The notes: generated from the sequence alone by a model not told the origin. Shown: positions 32,657 through 45,172, numbered from the stretch's first letter. The stretch is 64,000 nt of DNA from Paraspadella gotoi (GCA_051294375.1 CM119270.1:18485382-18549381); one strand, 5' to 3'. A program made the numbers and translations.

Positions 32657-34200
32657 AAAAACAAGAACAAACGCTTTTTCCAATGTAAAAAGAGATAAAA
32701 AATTTTTAACACACCGGAAAAAACGATATTTTCAAAAGAAAAAAGAAATAAAAACAGTTAAATAACTCATCTCCTCTGGCAAATAACATCATGCGAGGTT
32801 GTTAAATCAATTGGTGATTTGGCAGACAGTTATTAAATAATCTTTTATCTTCAACAAACAAGCAACTTTCACTCTCTTTTATTTTTATGTCTCCTTCTCT
32901 TCTCCTCTTTTCTCCCTCTTCTCCTCCTTCAATTCTTCTTACTGTAGCTTTTCCTCCTCCTCCTACCTTCTTCCTTACATAGATTACCAACGTTATACCC
33001 CATTACCAATCTCTCATCATCTCTCAAACATCATTCATCCCAGACCAGAAACACGGGAACTTTTTTCTTCGCTAAAACTTGATATCTGAAAACTGATAAT
33101 ATATAAACAATATAACAGAAACGATTTTTTCCCAATGTAATTACAAGAATCAAATTCAACTTCTTTCTCTTTCTCATCAAAAAAATACAAACCGGCAGGT
33201 ACTTCCTAGCAACAAATCGATCCGTTTAGTATAGGTTAAGGAGACTTTATACCCATCCGATTAAAAAAGGAAAAATGAGTAAAAAAAAAAATCTATTAAT
33301 CTCACCTTATCAATATAATCTAACATTTCTCCATATTACTCTATAAAGTTTAACCGGAGTTATACATATTCGGCGCTTTATCTCATAAGTAAAAGAATTG
33401 ATAAAATAAAAACGATCGTTAAATATATCCTCAACGCGGCAGAGACGTCGAATCGTTTTCTTTCAATTTATTAGTTTAGATATACTTCCAATCTCATTAA
33501 CTTTAAAAAAAACAGAAAACGGCTTTTTCCAATGTAAACAAGAGATAAATCAATCTTCTAAATTTCAACTTCCCCAGACACTTAAACACGACCCACCGGA
33601 AAACGATATTTTTCAAAAGAAAGAAATAAAAACGTTTTAATAACTTCTTGGGCAAATAACATCATCGAGGTTGTCTTAAAATTTGTGAGGACAGTTATTA
33701 AAAACCCTCTTTTTATCAAAACAACACAAATTTCCTTTCTTTTTTATTTTTATGTCATTCCTTCTCTCTCTCTTTTTTCTCTTTAATTATTAAATTGTAG
33801 CTTTCGTCTCACTCTCAATAGATAAACGTTAAATACACCCAGAAAAACCCCGAACTTTTTTCCTCTGTATAAAAAGATAATGATTTACAAACTTTAAAAA
33901 TCAACCAACAGAACGATTTTTTTCCATATGGGTAAGAGAAAGAAAAATAAAACAAACTATTAAAAAAAACGGCAAACGTATTTTTTTTCCAAATGTAAAA
34001 AGAGTTACAAACACACCAATAAACACGCTACTCTTTCTTCTACTAAAGCTACCAACAAGTTAATAAAAAAAACGGTTAAATACGGACCCCTAAAAATACC
34101 ACATAGCGGCAGACGATATTTTCCACCAAGAGATAACCTTTAAAAACCAAAGAAAAAAACGCTTTTTCCCCAACTGTCAAACAAGAGATAAACCAAATTT
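32657..34200. repeat. Region of diverged repeats sharing cgctttttccaatgtaaa
   Basis: Segments ~32657-32860 and ~33505-33710 match in order (ctttttccaatgtaaa, caccggaaaa..acgatat, ggcaaataacatcat, gaggttgt, acagttattaaa). The short motif cg.tttttccaa.tgtaa recurs near 33125, 33910, 33975 and 34160. The 3' part also matches 25157-25305. It is an old interspersed repeat family; no coding was seen. Confidence 0.6.
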
Positions 34201-34349
34201 CTAAAACACCACACCATTACCCAAAATAAAGACATTCTCGGTCCGTTCTTATCTCCTTATCCTCAAATTTTCAACAGTTCTTGTTATTTTGTGATTTGAT
34301 AAAGTTAACGAAGAGAAGAGAGAGAGGAGAGAGAGGAGGAGGAAAGAAG

Positions 34350-34354
<5 letters not shown>

Positions 34355-34399
<45 letters not shown>
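34355..34399. repeat. (GA)n microsatellite
   Basis: A dinucleotide run of about 22 units. Confidence 0.95.
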
Positions 34400-34402
<3 letters not shown>

Positions 34403-34429
34403 AGGGAGAAGTATTCGGGTTCTGGTGTT

Positions 34430-35394
34430 TGGAGCGCCAATTGGCAAAAAAACAGTTTGGGCTTCTTTTTCAGTTTTCAAAAAAAAAAAAAGGGGGCGAG
34501 CCGGGGCAGGGGCAGCGCAACTATTGCCGCCGGGTTGTCGTGTTAACCGGGACGGTGGACGTAAGGGCGACCGGCGTCGAAGGAGGTCAGACGGAGTTGA
34601 ATCGAGGCGCCGAGGGTCGGCGTGAATCTGGGCACCGGCGGTCGGCGTGAATCTCAGCACCGGCGGTCGACAATTGGAATTACAGAAAAACTATGACTTG
34701 AGAATCCGGTTTGTTTTGATTTTTCTAAAAGACCAGTGAAAGATGAACGAGTTCGTTTGACGAGACGTTTTCCCGTCGAAAGTTGTAAGACGATGGCGAA
34801 TGAGAGAAACGTCGCGTTTTGCCAACAAATAGTCAATGGTTATTTGTCAATATGGTTGTGCAGCAAATGATCCGTCGTTTCGTCGAGCTAAGGGTTTTTG
34901 CCGGAAGGTTAAAGGCTGGAGACTGGAGGCTGAGCGGAAGCGTAACGCATCAAGAGGAAAAAAGGCGTCGGGGGTTTGGAACCGGGACGGGGGAGGCTGA
35001 AGACGACCGCGGGGGTGGAACCGCGCGGGCGTCATCGGCGGAAGATATCGAGGCACGCGTTTATTTTGCCAGCGTCTCGAATAAGAAATGGTCGAGAGAT
35101 GTAATGTGTGTGTGGAGAGAGAGAGAGAGAGAGAGACGATATTCAGTCTTTGTGATTACCGAGCAAGTTGTGGGTATAGAAAGCTCGAATTCGATTGTTT
35201 ATGCGAAAGAGACGAAGGAGAGATTCAATTCCACTCGTCTCTCTCCTCTCTCTCTATCTCTCTCTCTAAATTCTCTCTCTCGTCTTCTCCTGAGAGAGTG
35301 TGGGAGAAGAAATACGAGACCGGGGAGACGCAAAAAAATCAAGAATACAAAATGAAAAAAAAACTACAAGACGCGGGTGGAATGGAACTCGCGT

Positions 35395-35397
<3 letters not shown>
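34430..35397. other. GC-richer region without a supported gene
   Basis: Two 25-bp tandem units (cggcgtgaatct..gcaccggcggt) lie at ~34617-34668. Open frames on both strands at 34820-35100 lack motifs and convincing splice borders. It may include 5' exon or promoter sequence of the minus-strand SRCIN1-like gene; this is speculation from position and base composition only. Confidence 0.25.

Positions 35398-35477
<80 letters not shown>
35398..35477. repeat. (GA)n microsatellite
   Basis: About 40 units with one interruption. Confidence 0.97.
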
Positions 35478-35479
<2 letters not shown>

Positions 35480-35576
35480 CTCGACTCGGGGCAATTTTCG
35501 ACCAACACACGCAGATGGGAATCGCTCAACCGATCGGAACTCCGTGAAAAGCCCGCGCATACAACATCCGGTGATT

Positions 35577-35591
35577 GAGAGAGAGAAGAGA

Positions 35592-35652
<61 letters not shown>
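35577..35652. repeat. (GA)n microsatellite
   Basis: About 35 units with short interruptions at the left end. Confidence 0.97.
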
Positions 35653-35657
<5 letters not shown>

Positions 35658-35836
35658 GGAATTACCTCTCTCTCCGGAATCAAGGGCAGCGACTTTTCCT
35701 CCTCCTCCTCCTCCTCCTTCCTCCCTCTTCATCCTCCTCCCCTCTAATAATCGCTATCCTTTCACGATGTATCGATCTCGGTTCGGGATCACGACCTTTC
35801 ATTTCTTTCTTTTTTTTTTCTTTCACTGAAACCGAA

Positions 35837-36022
35837 ATGGAGCGAAGAGAAATCCCAATGAAAAAAAAAGACGTTGAAGCGAAACCGTCGAAGCCGCCGC
35901 TGCAGCCGCCGCCGCCGCAACCGACGCCGCCGACAATATTAAGTCTTTGCGATTCCCAGTTTTTCAAAGGGAGGGAACGCCGTTTGATCCCGGGAAGTGA
36001 GCAAAGTAATTTTGTTTGCTGA
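35837..36022 (+). CDS. Doubtful small open frame, Pro-rich, possible first exon
   Basis: A 61-codon frame starts with Met-Glu-Arg-Arg and contains a KPPLQPPPPQPTPP run from a GCC-rich repeat. A GTGAGC that could serve as donor lies near 35997. No homologue was recognised and no downstream exon was found. It is most likely a chance frame. Confidence 0.15.
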   Translation: MERREIPMKKKDVEAKPSKPPLQPPPPQPTPPTILSLCDSQFFKGRERRLIPGSEQSNFVC

Positions 36023-36744
36023 CAACGTTACTGGAGCGTAACCACAGCAATAAAAGCACCACCAATGGCGCTGAGCCAAGAATAGAATAGTTTCGGTCAT
36101 TACAGAATCAAATTAAGAAATAGTTACAACCAATATTTTATTGGTTTTCTCAAACAAAACCGCCTAAAAATATTTAAAAAAATGACTTCAACCATTAAAT
36201 TTGCAGTCGCGAGACGGCGAACTAGAACTTTGAAAGAGAGACCGACCTCAGCGATACAGCGCCGCCGCCGCCGCCGCCGCCGCCGTCCTCCGCCGAAATG
36301 ACCTCATCCATCAACCGACGCGAAATAGACCGTCAACTTTACCTTCGACTGTCAAAAGAAAACAACAACAACGAAAAGGTCAGAAGATGAAGATCTCTAC
36401 CAAGAAGGGACATCGAAGAATCATCATTTACTGTTTACATTAAATTGTGGCCGAGTAATTTTCCCACGAACATCCACTATCATTACTATGGCATCGTAAG
36501 CAGTGACCAGGCGGTTTTAATCTTACCGCCACACAACTTATTTTTCACATTAATTCTAAAAAATTCAAATGAGATCAGTTTCATTATAAAATTGTTACCC
36601 AGATTTTGTACAAACAGAGATTTGTTAAAAAAAATAACTCTCTAAACTTCACCACCAAAAATGAAAAGGGTGGAACCTTTCAGCCTAAAAACTTTCAATT
36701 TCTTCGAAAAAACAAAATCTCGTTTTTCACTGTCGTCGGATTCG

Positions 36745-36800
36745 AAGAAATCAGAGACGTCACGTGAGACGTCACGTGAACTCACGTTTCGTCACGCGAC
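36745..36800. promoter_or_regulatory. Tandem GACGTCACGTGA motifs
   Basis: The word gacgtcacgtga occurs twice back to back, followed by actcacg and gtcacgcg. It combines a CRE-like half site with the CACGTG E-box. The same TCACGTGA word clusters upstream of the kinesin light chain start. Confidence 0.35.
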
Positions 36801-39113
36801 GTTCCCAGGGGTGAATGGGGTGAACAAAGAAGAGAGAGAATGGGTCCCTGCTGCTTTTGGGTCCTCGGGACTAAGGAGTGAAATCGTTATATCTGGATCC
36901 AGGATGTCGTTTGAATATTTTCTCGAATTGAACAAATGTAAACTGAAAAAAGTAAAGAGAAATAAATATTTCGATAGAGAAGATAATTTATTCAGTTTTA
37001 AATGATAGATATTGATTCAGATAATTTAAAGTTTTACAGATTTAGATTTATAGCACAAATTTCGTCTTTGGAGGAGGATCGCTCCACGATTCCACGTATT
37101 ACCAGGAAGACTCTGAGATAAAAGAACAAAGAAAAAATTAGAGGAAATTAAAAGAAAAAAATGGAAAGAAACGAAAAAGGAAGGAAGGAAAGAAGGAAGG
37201 AAGCAAGGAAGGAAGGAGGGAAGGAAGGAAGAAGGAAGGAAGGTAGGTAGGAAGGAAGGAAGGAAGTAATGAAGGAAGGAAGGAATTAAGGAAGGAAGGA
37301 AGGAAGGAAGGAAGGAATTAAGGAAGGAAGGAAGGAAGGAAGGAAGGAAGGAAGGAAGGAAGGAATAAGGAAGGAAGGAAGGAAGGAAGGAAGGAAGGAA
37401 GGAAGGAAAGAAGGAAGGAAGAAAGATTTGAATTAGAGCAGAATGAAGGAAAACTGAGAAATCGACATCGTCGGTTGTCACTCAGACTCAAAGTTAAGGT
37501 AAATAAAAGTCGGAACTTTTCTTTCTCACGAGGGCGAGCAACTAAAGAAGGAAAGATGCGAAATTCGAAAAAGAAAAATTGATTTTTTAAAACAATTTTC
37601 TTTTCCTCTTTACGCTCAACCGACTGCTGATAATATCGCCCAATAAAAACGGGGGGAAAATCTCTGCTTTCCCTTCTCAGTCTTCTGTTCGTTCGCCTTT
37701 CCTTGCCATCTCAGTTTCCGGTTTCCATGAGAAAATAAAATCCAAAAAAAGAATCGAAACTGTAATTTTTTTTATCCCGATCGGCTTTGGTGAATTGTCG
37801 TTGCATCGAGATTACCAATCGGCAAATCTCAATTGGCATTCCTCGTCGTCTTGCGTCATCGAACGCAAGAAAAGCAATCGATAGAAAACGTTATTGATTT
37901 GCATATATCGTCTTAGCTGAAATGAATTCTCTTTCTCGAACCCACTTAGAGTTAGACTAAACATATAATATACATATAGTTTTAATTATATATATATTTA
38001 CTCTCTCACAGACAAGTTCATTAACTCCCAAAGTACCAGGCTATATTGCTATATTAGCATTTGCCTTCTCTTAACATTCAACAATCAATCCAAAGGGAAA
38101 AAAAGGATAATAATTACAACTAATAATATATTGGTTGTACCAATTTCATATAATATTAATAATACTAATATTATAATTATTATATAATAATACTAATATT
38201 ATATAATATCCTTCCCCTTCTTTCGTCTTTTCTCTTTCCAGCTGTTTCTCATTCACCGAGAGGCGTTGCCCGCGTCTCACTCGCCAGGTGTTCACGCTGC
38301 AGGCGCGATTCACTTCCCGGTAGAACACGCAGCCCTCCAGCGGTTAAAAGGGTGCGTGACCTTTTTCGAGCCTTTCTGACGGAGAAAGCGTGAGACGTGA
38401 GTTCAAAAAGAAAAGATCAAAATGTAGAAGTGAATTTTTATCTGGGGAAACCACGATATTTTTTAATTAGTATATTTAACATACTATTTCCTTTTAAACG
38501 AAATACGTAATTGAATCCCACACAACAACGAGGAAGCAATCGACTCAGGTGGTCACATTTATAGTCTATAGTCTCCTCCACCGAATCGCATCTGGACACC
38601 GACACAAAGTAAACGTCAGACAAAGTGGCCGGTGAGACCACCTGCAGAATTGATTGATTGAAGGCATAACCCACGACGGATCTGCTAATCAAATTTCTCA
38701 ACGCGCGTGACCAGCATAACGGCGAAAGGTCACCCGAGAAGTTAAACATTTGGGCTTTTTTTGCATTAATTAATTTAATATTTGCCAAATGATTGAGTTA
38801 AAAAGAAAATCGTAAAAATCCGTGGGTTAAAAGCTGTGATTATCGGTTTTCTCGACCTGCTTATTCCAGTCTCTTTTTTATCTTTACGCCCATCTTTTCC
38901 CTTTCCTCAGTCTCATCCATTCCCACCATAGTCTCTTCCACAGTATCTTCCCATCTCCTCCTCTCTTTTTCCCATCACCACCTCCGTCTCTTCCACCCTC
39001 CCTGCCCCTCTTCTCTTCCAACACGCGCCCACAGTCGGCGACGGAATATGCGAATTTAAAAGTCGGCCGCCCTCGCGGACGACCGAGATTTGCAAGGGTA
39101 AAACATTTTCATT

Positions 39114-39115
<2 letters not shown>
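36801..39115. other. No supported gene; repeats and an orphan open frame
   Basis: A GGAA-type array occupies 37164-37430. A fragment of the 2.2-kb repeat family (atattggttgtaccaatttcat) lies at ~38126-38150, inverted. A 116-codon minus-strand frame at 38788-38438 has no motif I recognise, and its codon use does not resemble the real genes here. Confidence 0.35.
37164..37430. repeat. (GGAA)n tetranucleotide array
   Basis: About 65 imperfect aagg units. The minus-strand frame reads as Phe-Leu-Pro-Ser repeats, an artefact. Confidence 0.96.

Positions 39116-39203
<88 letters not shown>
39116..39203. repeat. (GA)n microsatellite
   Basis: A pure dinucleotide run of ~44 units. Confidence 0.98.
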
Positions 39204-39206
<3 letters not shown>

Positions 39207-39643
39207 GATCAAGAAATTTCCTCCAAAGTGAGCGCTCTCTCTCTATCAAGGCTTTCTTTTCGAGCGGCCCAGTTTTTTTTCCTCTCTCGTCTCTGGCTCC
39301 TCGGTAATTTCCCGAGAGGTTTTTTTTTCTTTTTTCTTTCCTTTTTATTTAAAGTCGCGGTTTTTCGATTAAAATTTTCTCGAACCCGGGACTCTTTACC
39401 CCTTCACCGCTCCCCACCACCCCCACCATCGCTTTTTTCACCCATGTTGCATCTGAGTCTCTGTCTCGTCGTCCGTCTCTCCTTTTTTTAAAAAAACATT
39501 TTTAACAAGAACCGGCAAGTTCAAGGTGTTGCGCCGCAGTAACTTTCATTTGTGAACGCATTTCCAGATGGACTAGTGACTACACAAGTAAGAAATATAT
39601 GTACGAGAATTTTATAAAGAAAAAGAATTAAATAACACATTAT

Positions 39644-39765
39644 CTTGTAAGAGTGATGGAGGCCTTAAACCTCCAAAGCCTGTCCAAAGTCAGGGGTAAG
39701 ATAGCTTATTTATTCAATGAATGGATAATTTTTATATTGGTCATACTAATTTCACATAATACAGA
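39644..39765. repeat. Inverted fragment of the 2.2-kb repeat family
   Basis: gtgatggaggccttaaacctccaaagcctg and the following taagatagcttatttattcaatgaatggataatttttatattgg are the reverse complement of the conserved block at 23040-23150 and 26940-27055. Only this ~120-base block is shared, which marks it as a separate mobile core. Confidence 0.8.
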
Positions 39766-41242
39766 GGGTAATTTTTTACTTTCTAAACATGTCACCGTAG
39801 TTCTGCTTGGTTATGTAACATTTTGTATAAAAGTATAAAACCCATTGATACCTTACCAGTTTACCAAGTATTTCATTATTCAGTGTGCCGGATTGAATTT
39901 ATGGTCTTAAGATCGTTTTTTTTAAGTAATGACGGTAGGGCAGAGAGGATATAAAGAAACCAAAAGTGCTATTTCTGTAATCAATAAAATCTTAAATTAT
40001 ATCCACAAGACTTAAAGTAGTAGATCAGCAAAATCCGATCAAAGCAGGTTTCAAAAATGGCACTTTTTTGTTTCTTTCACATCGTCTCTGCCCTGCCGTG
40101 TGATAACCAATTATGAACCTCATAGATTCTGTATTACCCGAGTTATAAGCAATTAAAATATAAGTGGGATAGATTGACAGAGAGACCGACCGACCGAAAA
40201 GTGACAAATAGATTCGCCCGACTTGTACTCGCGTCGCAACTAAAAACGAAGGAAATTTCATTTTAGATTATCGGTTCCTCGATTTCGACTCAATTTTCAT
40301 GAATTAGATTTTTTGACACATTTTTTTTTATTCCTCCAGACCAGACGCGCGATGAAGAATGAATTTTTCAGGAATTTTAAAATTTAGACTCACTGGATTT
40401 TACGTAACAACTCTTAGTCCTCTTACCACCACTGTTACCAGTGTTTTAATCACTAAATACCATTGAAATTCTTTCTTAGCAAATCTCATTCCAGCCGCTT
40501 AATTTAATTCTACTGAAGTAAATTACCTGATTCGATTATAATTTTAATTATAATTAAGCCAAGCCTCACAAAATCTCCGAAGCTCCAAAAATTCGCGCAT
40601 GAATAATTCCTGGTTTTAAATTTATCTCAGCTAACGATCGTCATTAGATTTAGAATCCTACTAAAAATCCCGGAAACGGAAATATTTTTTTCTCTCTAAA
40701 AACAAAACATACGAAATTAAAAAAAACGGGAAAAAAATATATCCTGAGAGGACGTTAGTATTGTCCAATGTCACGCGATTATAAAAAAAAACTAGAAAAC
40801 TAGACAGAACCGCCTCTCGAAAACAAAAAAGAAATAAAAAAACAAACGAACAAAAAACGAACAAACGAACAACAATAAAGACGAGCAGAACTGTTAGTTT
40901 TTTTTTTCCGCAACGTTTACACCGAGCGGAAGAAGGAAGATAAAACGTCCAGTTGACAACAACAATTTAGAAAAAGAGAGACAAAAAAAAAAGAAGAGAT
41001 AGGAGAAAAGAGAGGAAAAAAAATCCGATAGATAAGTCGACACAGAGAAGACGACGACGAAGACACGTTGAAAAAACAAGATGTTATCTCCGCGGCGACG
41101 TCACGCCTCGACGAGAATCCAACGCGAGAAGAAAAAGAAAAGAAACGGAGGAGAAAAAACTTTCTTCTGTTCTTTTTTTTTTTTTTTAATTTTGAGATTT
41201 TATTGCCGGAAGAAACATGGAGCGAACAGGAAAGAAACTTTT

Positions 41243-41245
<3 letters not shown>
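39766..41245. other. No supported gene
   Basis: AT-rich DNA. On the minus strand at ~40200-40080, ttcggtcggtcggtctc is followed by cttataactcgggtaatac, resembling the arrangement near 4275-4360 (a probable interspersed repeat). No exon was seen. Confidence 0.4.

Positions 41246-41336
<91 letters not shown>
41246..41336. repeat. (GA)n microsatellite
   Basis: Two long dinucleotide blocks separated by one extra A. Confidence 0.97.
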
Positions 41337-41337
<1 letters not shown>

Positions 41338-41411
41338 GCGGCGGAGTATCATAATCCGAGATTGAGTCGAAAAAGGAAAAAAAACCCGGTTGGGTGAATG
41401 AATGAATTCGT

Positions 41412-41439
41412 CGACGACGACGACGACGACGACGACGAT
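41412..41439. repeat. (GAC)n microsatellite
   Basis: Nine gac units in a GC-rich patch. Confidence 0.9.
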
Positions 41440-41655
41440 TAGCAGGTGTCCCGGAGAACGGAGGCCAGGGAAACGCGCGGCCGCCACACGCCACGCACGC
41501 GAGAAAAGTGAAAGCCAGACGCGAGATGAGAGAGGGAGTGAGAGAGGGAGAGCGAGAGACAAACAGAGAGAGAAGTGGAGAGAAAGAGAGAGAGGACTCA
41601 CATACGCGCGCGTCCGTGCATATACCGCGCGAGACGACGACGCCGCCGCGCCTTC

Positions 41656-41666
41656 CGAGAGAGATG

Positions 41667-41728
<62 letters not shown>
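41656..41728. repeat. (GA)n microsatellite
   Basis: A dinucleotide run with one aaag interruption at the left. Confidence 0.95.
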
Positions 41729-41729
<1 letters not shown>

Positions 41730-42597
41730 TGAAACGAGGAGGAAAATCGTCTAGTGATGGAGAGAAAAGGAGAGAGGGAAACCCAAAAAAATTTTTTCTC
41801 CCTGGTTCTAGAAAAACAACGGCCACATTGGGAGCGCAGAGGATGAAGAGAGGGGGTGGAATTTCCTTTAAAAAATAATCGGGTCTCGGGATGAGATCTT
41901 TAATTTTTAATCCACGCGCCACGTGGCTCGAGAGATTATAATTAACGACTAATGATTTTGAGGCAAACTGGGGATAAGTTGATGACACAATCTACCAATG
42001 TATAAGAATGTTCCAAAAGCCAATCATAATAAGTAAATAATAAATATCTTCAATGAGTTAATTCCAGATATATCTTGGCAATTTGCTTTACAGATTGCCC
42101 TCTCGCCTTATTTGATAAATCAGGTAAGTCTTTTATTGCAACTTTGCAACTCCAGATATGAAGTTCAAAAATGCAATTTAAAAAAAAAAAATCCACAAAA
42201 CCCTCGTCAGTTGTCCCACAAACATTCAACCATTCCATGATCCCGTCGATGCTCTCTTGTTTTCAATTTCAATTCCACCTTAAACTTTCTTCCTTTCCAG
42301 TAGAAGAAAATCCGATCGGAGAAGGGAAGGGAAAAATCTCCAGGGTAACCGGGGACAACAACCGAAGCGGAGAGATTTTGAATGCGGAGTTCGGAGTAAA
42401 TAAAAAGTTCAAATCCGAGAAAGACATGGGGTAGAAAAAACGGGGAAAGGATTGAAAGTCTTTTAATGACTAAATCTATCTGTCTTATGGAATGAAAATA
42501 TTTTAATTGAGGTAACATTTCATTTATTTTTACTAACGATTTCCTAACTCATATCCATAATAATTTTTATCCTTGCCCTTCCTAAAACAAAGAAACG
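41730..42597. other. Region 5' of TTC29
   Basis: AT-rich sequence leading to the TTC29 start. No TATA box at a convincing distance and no upstream coding exon was seen. An open frame at 42171-42434 has no recognisable content. Confidence 0.35.
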
Positions 42598-44144
42598 ATG
42601 GCATCGGTGACGCTACCACCCATCAGCCCAAACGGCGGCGGCGGCCCAACCGCCCAGAAACCGCTGGTCCGACGCCAAGGGAGCGGCAAGGCGGGCCTCA
42701 AGTCCTCGGCGTCGTCGTCTTCCTCCGGAGGGAGTCCCGACCGCACTCTCTCTCAGCGCGGCCTCCGAGACATCATGGACGAATCGGCGGCGGAGAGTTC
42801 GGAGGAAAAACGCGGCCGGCGCCATCCCCGCGTCTCTTGGGGCGCGAGGGAGGTGGGCAAGGGGGCGCCGCCCGTCGGCACGCCGCTTCTGCGCAAGCGC
42901 GACCGGGAGTTACTGGCCAAGAAGGAAACGTTGAGAGTTTCGCAACCGACGCTGACCAGGCTGGACACGGCCAAGTACCGCAACTCTTACAAGCACAACC
43001 TCTGTTTGGAAATGCTGCAAGAAGGCATGCACAAATCCTTCGCCGAGATCGTTAATCTCATGAAGAAGCAACAGGAGGCGAGGGAGAAGGCGGGGCCCGA
43101 CAGCGCGCTGTGGATGCAGCCGCTGCTTGAGGAGGAGCACAGAAAGTTGGATCAGCTGCGGGCCTGTCTGACGCAAGCGGAACTGGCTCGGAGAAGAGGT
43201 CTCTACGAAGAGGTCTACGCGGCGCAGTTCGAGCTGGCCTGCTTCTTCCAAAGCGTGGAAGATCGCTGGCTGGCCGACCACTTCTTCGAGGCGAGCCTGA
43301 ACACGGCCTACAAGATCCCGGGGGACAAATCGCGCAAAAAGGCCGAGGCCCACCGCAATCTGGGGCTAAGCTTGGAGCACGGGGACGACCCGACGAAAGC
43401 GGCCGAACATCTCGAGGCTTTTCACGAACTCTGCAAGGACAAAAACTGGACGGACAGAGAGGGAATGCCGTACGTGCGGTCGGCGTGCAAACATCTCTGC
43501 AGAATCTACACCACTATCGCCACCGAAGCCGCCTTTAGCAAAGAAGAAGAGAACGAGGAGGGAGATCCCGACGCCAAAGCGATCGTCCATTTTATTCGTG
43601 CGCACGAGTTCGCCTGTCGGAGCGGAGATCGAGAGACGGAGGGCGGGGCCAGCTACAGACTCGGCCTGGCCTATGAACGGCTGGAGGAGCACGAAACGGC
43701 CGCCGAGTTTTTGAAGACCTATCTTCACATCTGCCAGGCGACCGAGGACGAGACGGGCACCGGGCGGGCGTTGGAGGCGCTGGCACGGTGTTGCGAGGCT
43801 TTGGGACAGATGGACGAGACCATCGACTATTTGAAGCGGTTCGCCGAAGTGGCCCTTCGGACCAAGCAGGAGGCCGCATACTCGAGGGCGTGCAGCCTCC
43901 TCAGCACAGTCTACAACTCGTTGGGCAGAAAGCAATCAATGGGAGATCTGGAGCAATCCGAAGAGCACTTCAGCCGGGCCTACAACACGGCCAAGAGCAG
44001 GAACGACCCTCTGGCCGTGCAAGCCGCGCGGACTCAGTACGGAGTCTCGTGCGGACAGAAGTTGATGGAGAACTTTGCTCGCATCGTAGGCGCACGGGAC
44101 GGGCGGAGAGAGGCCGCCGCTCTGGTGGAGTGGAAGAATGATAG
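42598..44144 (+). CDS. TTC29: TTC29 exon 1 (all TPRs)
   Basis: The first Met of a long GC-rich open frame is the start; the exon ends in phase 2 at ATAG|GTATGA. An alternative end at 44168 adds eight residues (YDEFMSYR) in the same phase. The frame stays open to 44250, but beyond 44168 the codon use becomes AT-rich. Confidence 0.85.
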
Positions 44145-44621
44145 GTATGATGAGTTTATGTCCTACAGGTACGAGTCTGAAAGCTTCGTACATTTGATTT
44201 TGTATTTGGAACAACAAATTTGGCAAGATTTAAAAAAAGTCATATTGTAGTTACCTATGACATAAGAACCCATTCCTACTACATGCGCCACATCATACAC
44301 TTGTTTTTAAATAAATATGAATAGAAAATAGTTCAGACCCTGCTAATTCTAATCTTTTCATAACCGATTATAAATCTCTCCACTCAATCGCCCAGGTATG
44401 TGGAACGAAAGATGGCTGAGGAACTGGCGGAGGGGAAGCCCGTCTCGACGACGGTGAAGAAGTCCGTCGAGGCGGAGGTCGTCAAAGATGTGGAAGGAAA
44501 TCGATTCGACGACTTCATGAACGACTGGACAATGCAGGAGGATCCTCTTTTCGAGGGCGAAGGAACTCTCAAGCATCTCATCAACATGAGCTTCGCTCCG
44601 TTTCAACAGGAACATTCATGA
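42598..44621 (+). CDS. TTC29: Tetratricopeptide repeat protein 29 homologue
   Basis: TTC29 is an axonemal/ciliary TPR protein; loss in mammals disrupts sperm flagella. The coding sequence has two exons, 42598-44144 (or 44168) and 44396-44621, giving ~590 residues against ~475 in human. Residues 1-120 are a Gly/Ser/Arg-rich, probably disordered extension that explains the extra length. Then comes the diagnostic block YRNSYKHNLCLEMLQEGMHK, followed by SFAEIVNLMKK and helical TPR repeats (for example AEAHRNLGLSLEHGDDPTKA and AYERLEEHETAAEFLKTYLH), ending LVEWKNDR. Intron acceptor tcgcccag is clear. Two donors, both phase 2, are possible (ATAG|GTATGA, TACAG|GTACGA); the first ends at the family's usual WKxxR. 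The second exon codes an acidic tail ending SFAPFQQEHS. The start is the first Met of a long open frame. The TSSK gene follows 547 bases downstream on the same strand. Confidence 0.92.
44396..44621 (+). CDS. TTC29: TTC29 exon 2 (C-terminal tail)
   Basis: It starts after tcaatcgcccag. One base completes Arg, then YVERKMAEELAEGKP, and it ends at TGA after 75 codons. It is GC-rich, unlike the flanking DNA. Confidence 0.88.
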
Positions 44622-44730
44622 TTTCTTTCGTTTGGGGACGTGGAACATGCATGACGGCTTTTTTCCCCCATTGCCTTTTTTTTATATTATTTTAAACAAT
44701 GTACATTTGTTCCCTCGTGCAAAATTCGGA

Positions 44731-44736
44731 AATAAA
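44731..44736 (+). terminator. Polyadenylation signal of TTC29
   Basis: aataaa lies 110 bases after the TTC29 stop, a usual distance. Confidence 0.6.
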
Positions 44737-45080
44737 AACACATTGGTTTATTAACCCACAACAAACAATTAAATTCTTGGTTATTATCGAGTTGTAGGAT
44801 TTTCTTCCCTACTATGGAGCAATTAACCGGGTAATTAGGCTTGGTAATCGCTTTAATCGTGAATTGTGATATAGTAGTGTTTGAACAAAAAAACAAAACA
44901 AAAAAAAAATTCCTCGGCGTCATATCGAAATCGAAGCCAATCTCGTTCCGGTTTTTATTTTTTTTTCTTCCCTCGTGGATTCTCAGCAAAAACCCGAAGA
45001 AACAACACTCGCCTACCATCGACGGCTTACATAGAGCCAGTATCGAAATAAAACTCGATTTTTTTTTCGGCTCGAATATT

Positions 45081-45111
<31 letters not shown>

Positions 45112-45148
45112 CACGGAGCGACCGATTCCCTCTGCGCTCGCGGGAGAA

Positions 45149-45168
45149 ATGAGAGAAGAGGAGGCGTC

Positions 45169-45172
<4 letters not shown>
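45149..45172 (+). CDS. Upstream open frame overlapping the TSSK start
   Basis: ATG AGA GAA GAG GAG GCG TCA TGA: its stop shares the ATGA with the TSSK start codon at 45169. If the transcript starts upstream, it could damp or couple kinase translation. There is no evidence of its use beyond position. Confidence 0.3.

Noticed and set aside
32091-32698. Open frames of ~200 codons on both strands made of Ser/Leu or Arg/Glu
   Set aside because: These are translations of the CT tract; no motif, splice site or codon bias beyond the repeat.
36661-37005. 114-codon plus-strand frame
   Set aside because: AT-rich codon use unlike the real genes, no motif, and no splice borders.
38234-38290. Possible short plus-strand exon after tctctttccag
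   Set aside because: Only 45-50 bases, with no partner exons or recognised peptide.
38438-38788. 116-codon minus-strand frame
   Set aside because: No recognisable family, no splice evidence, and mixed codon use. It stays a weak possibility only.
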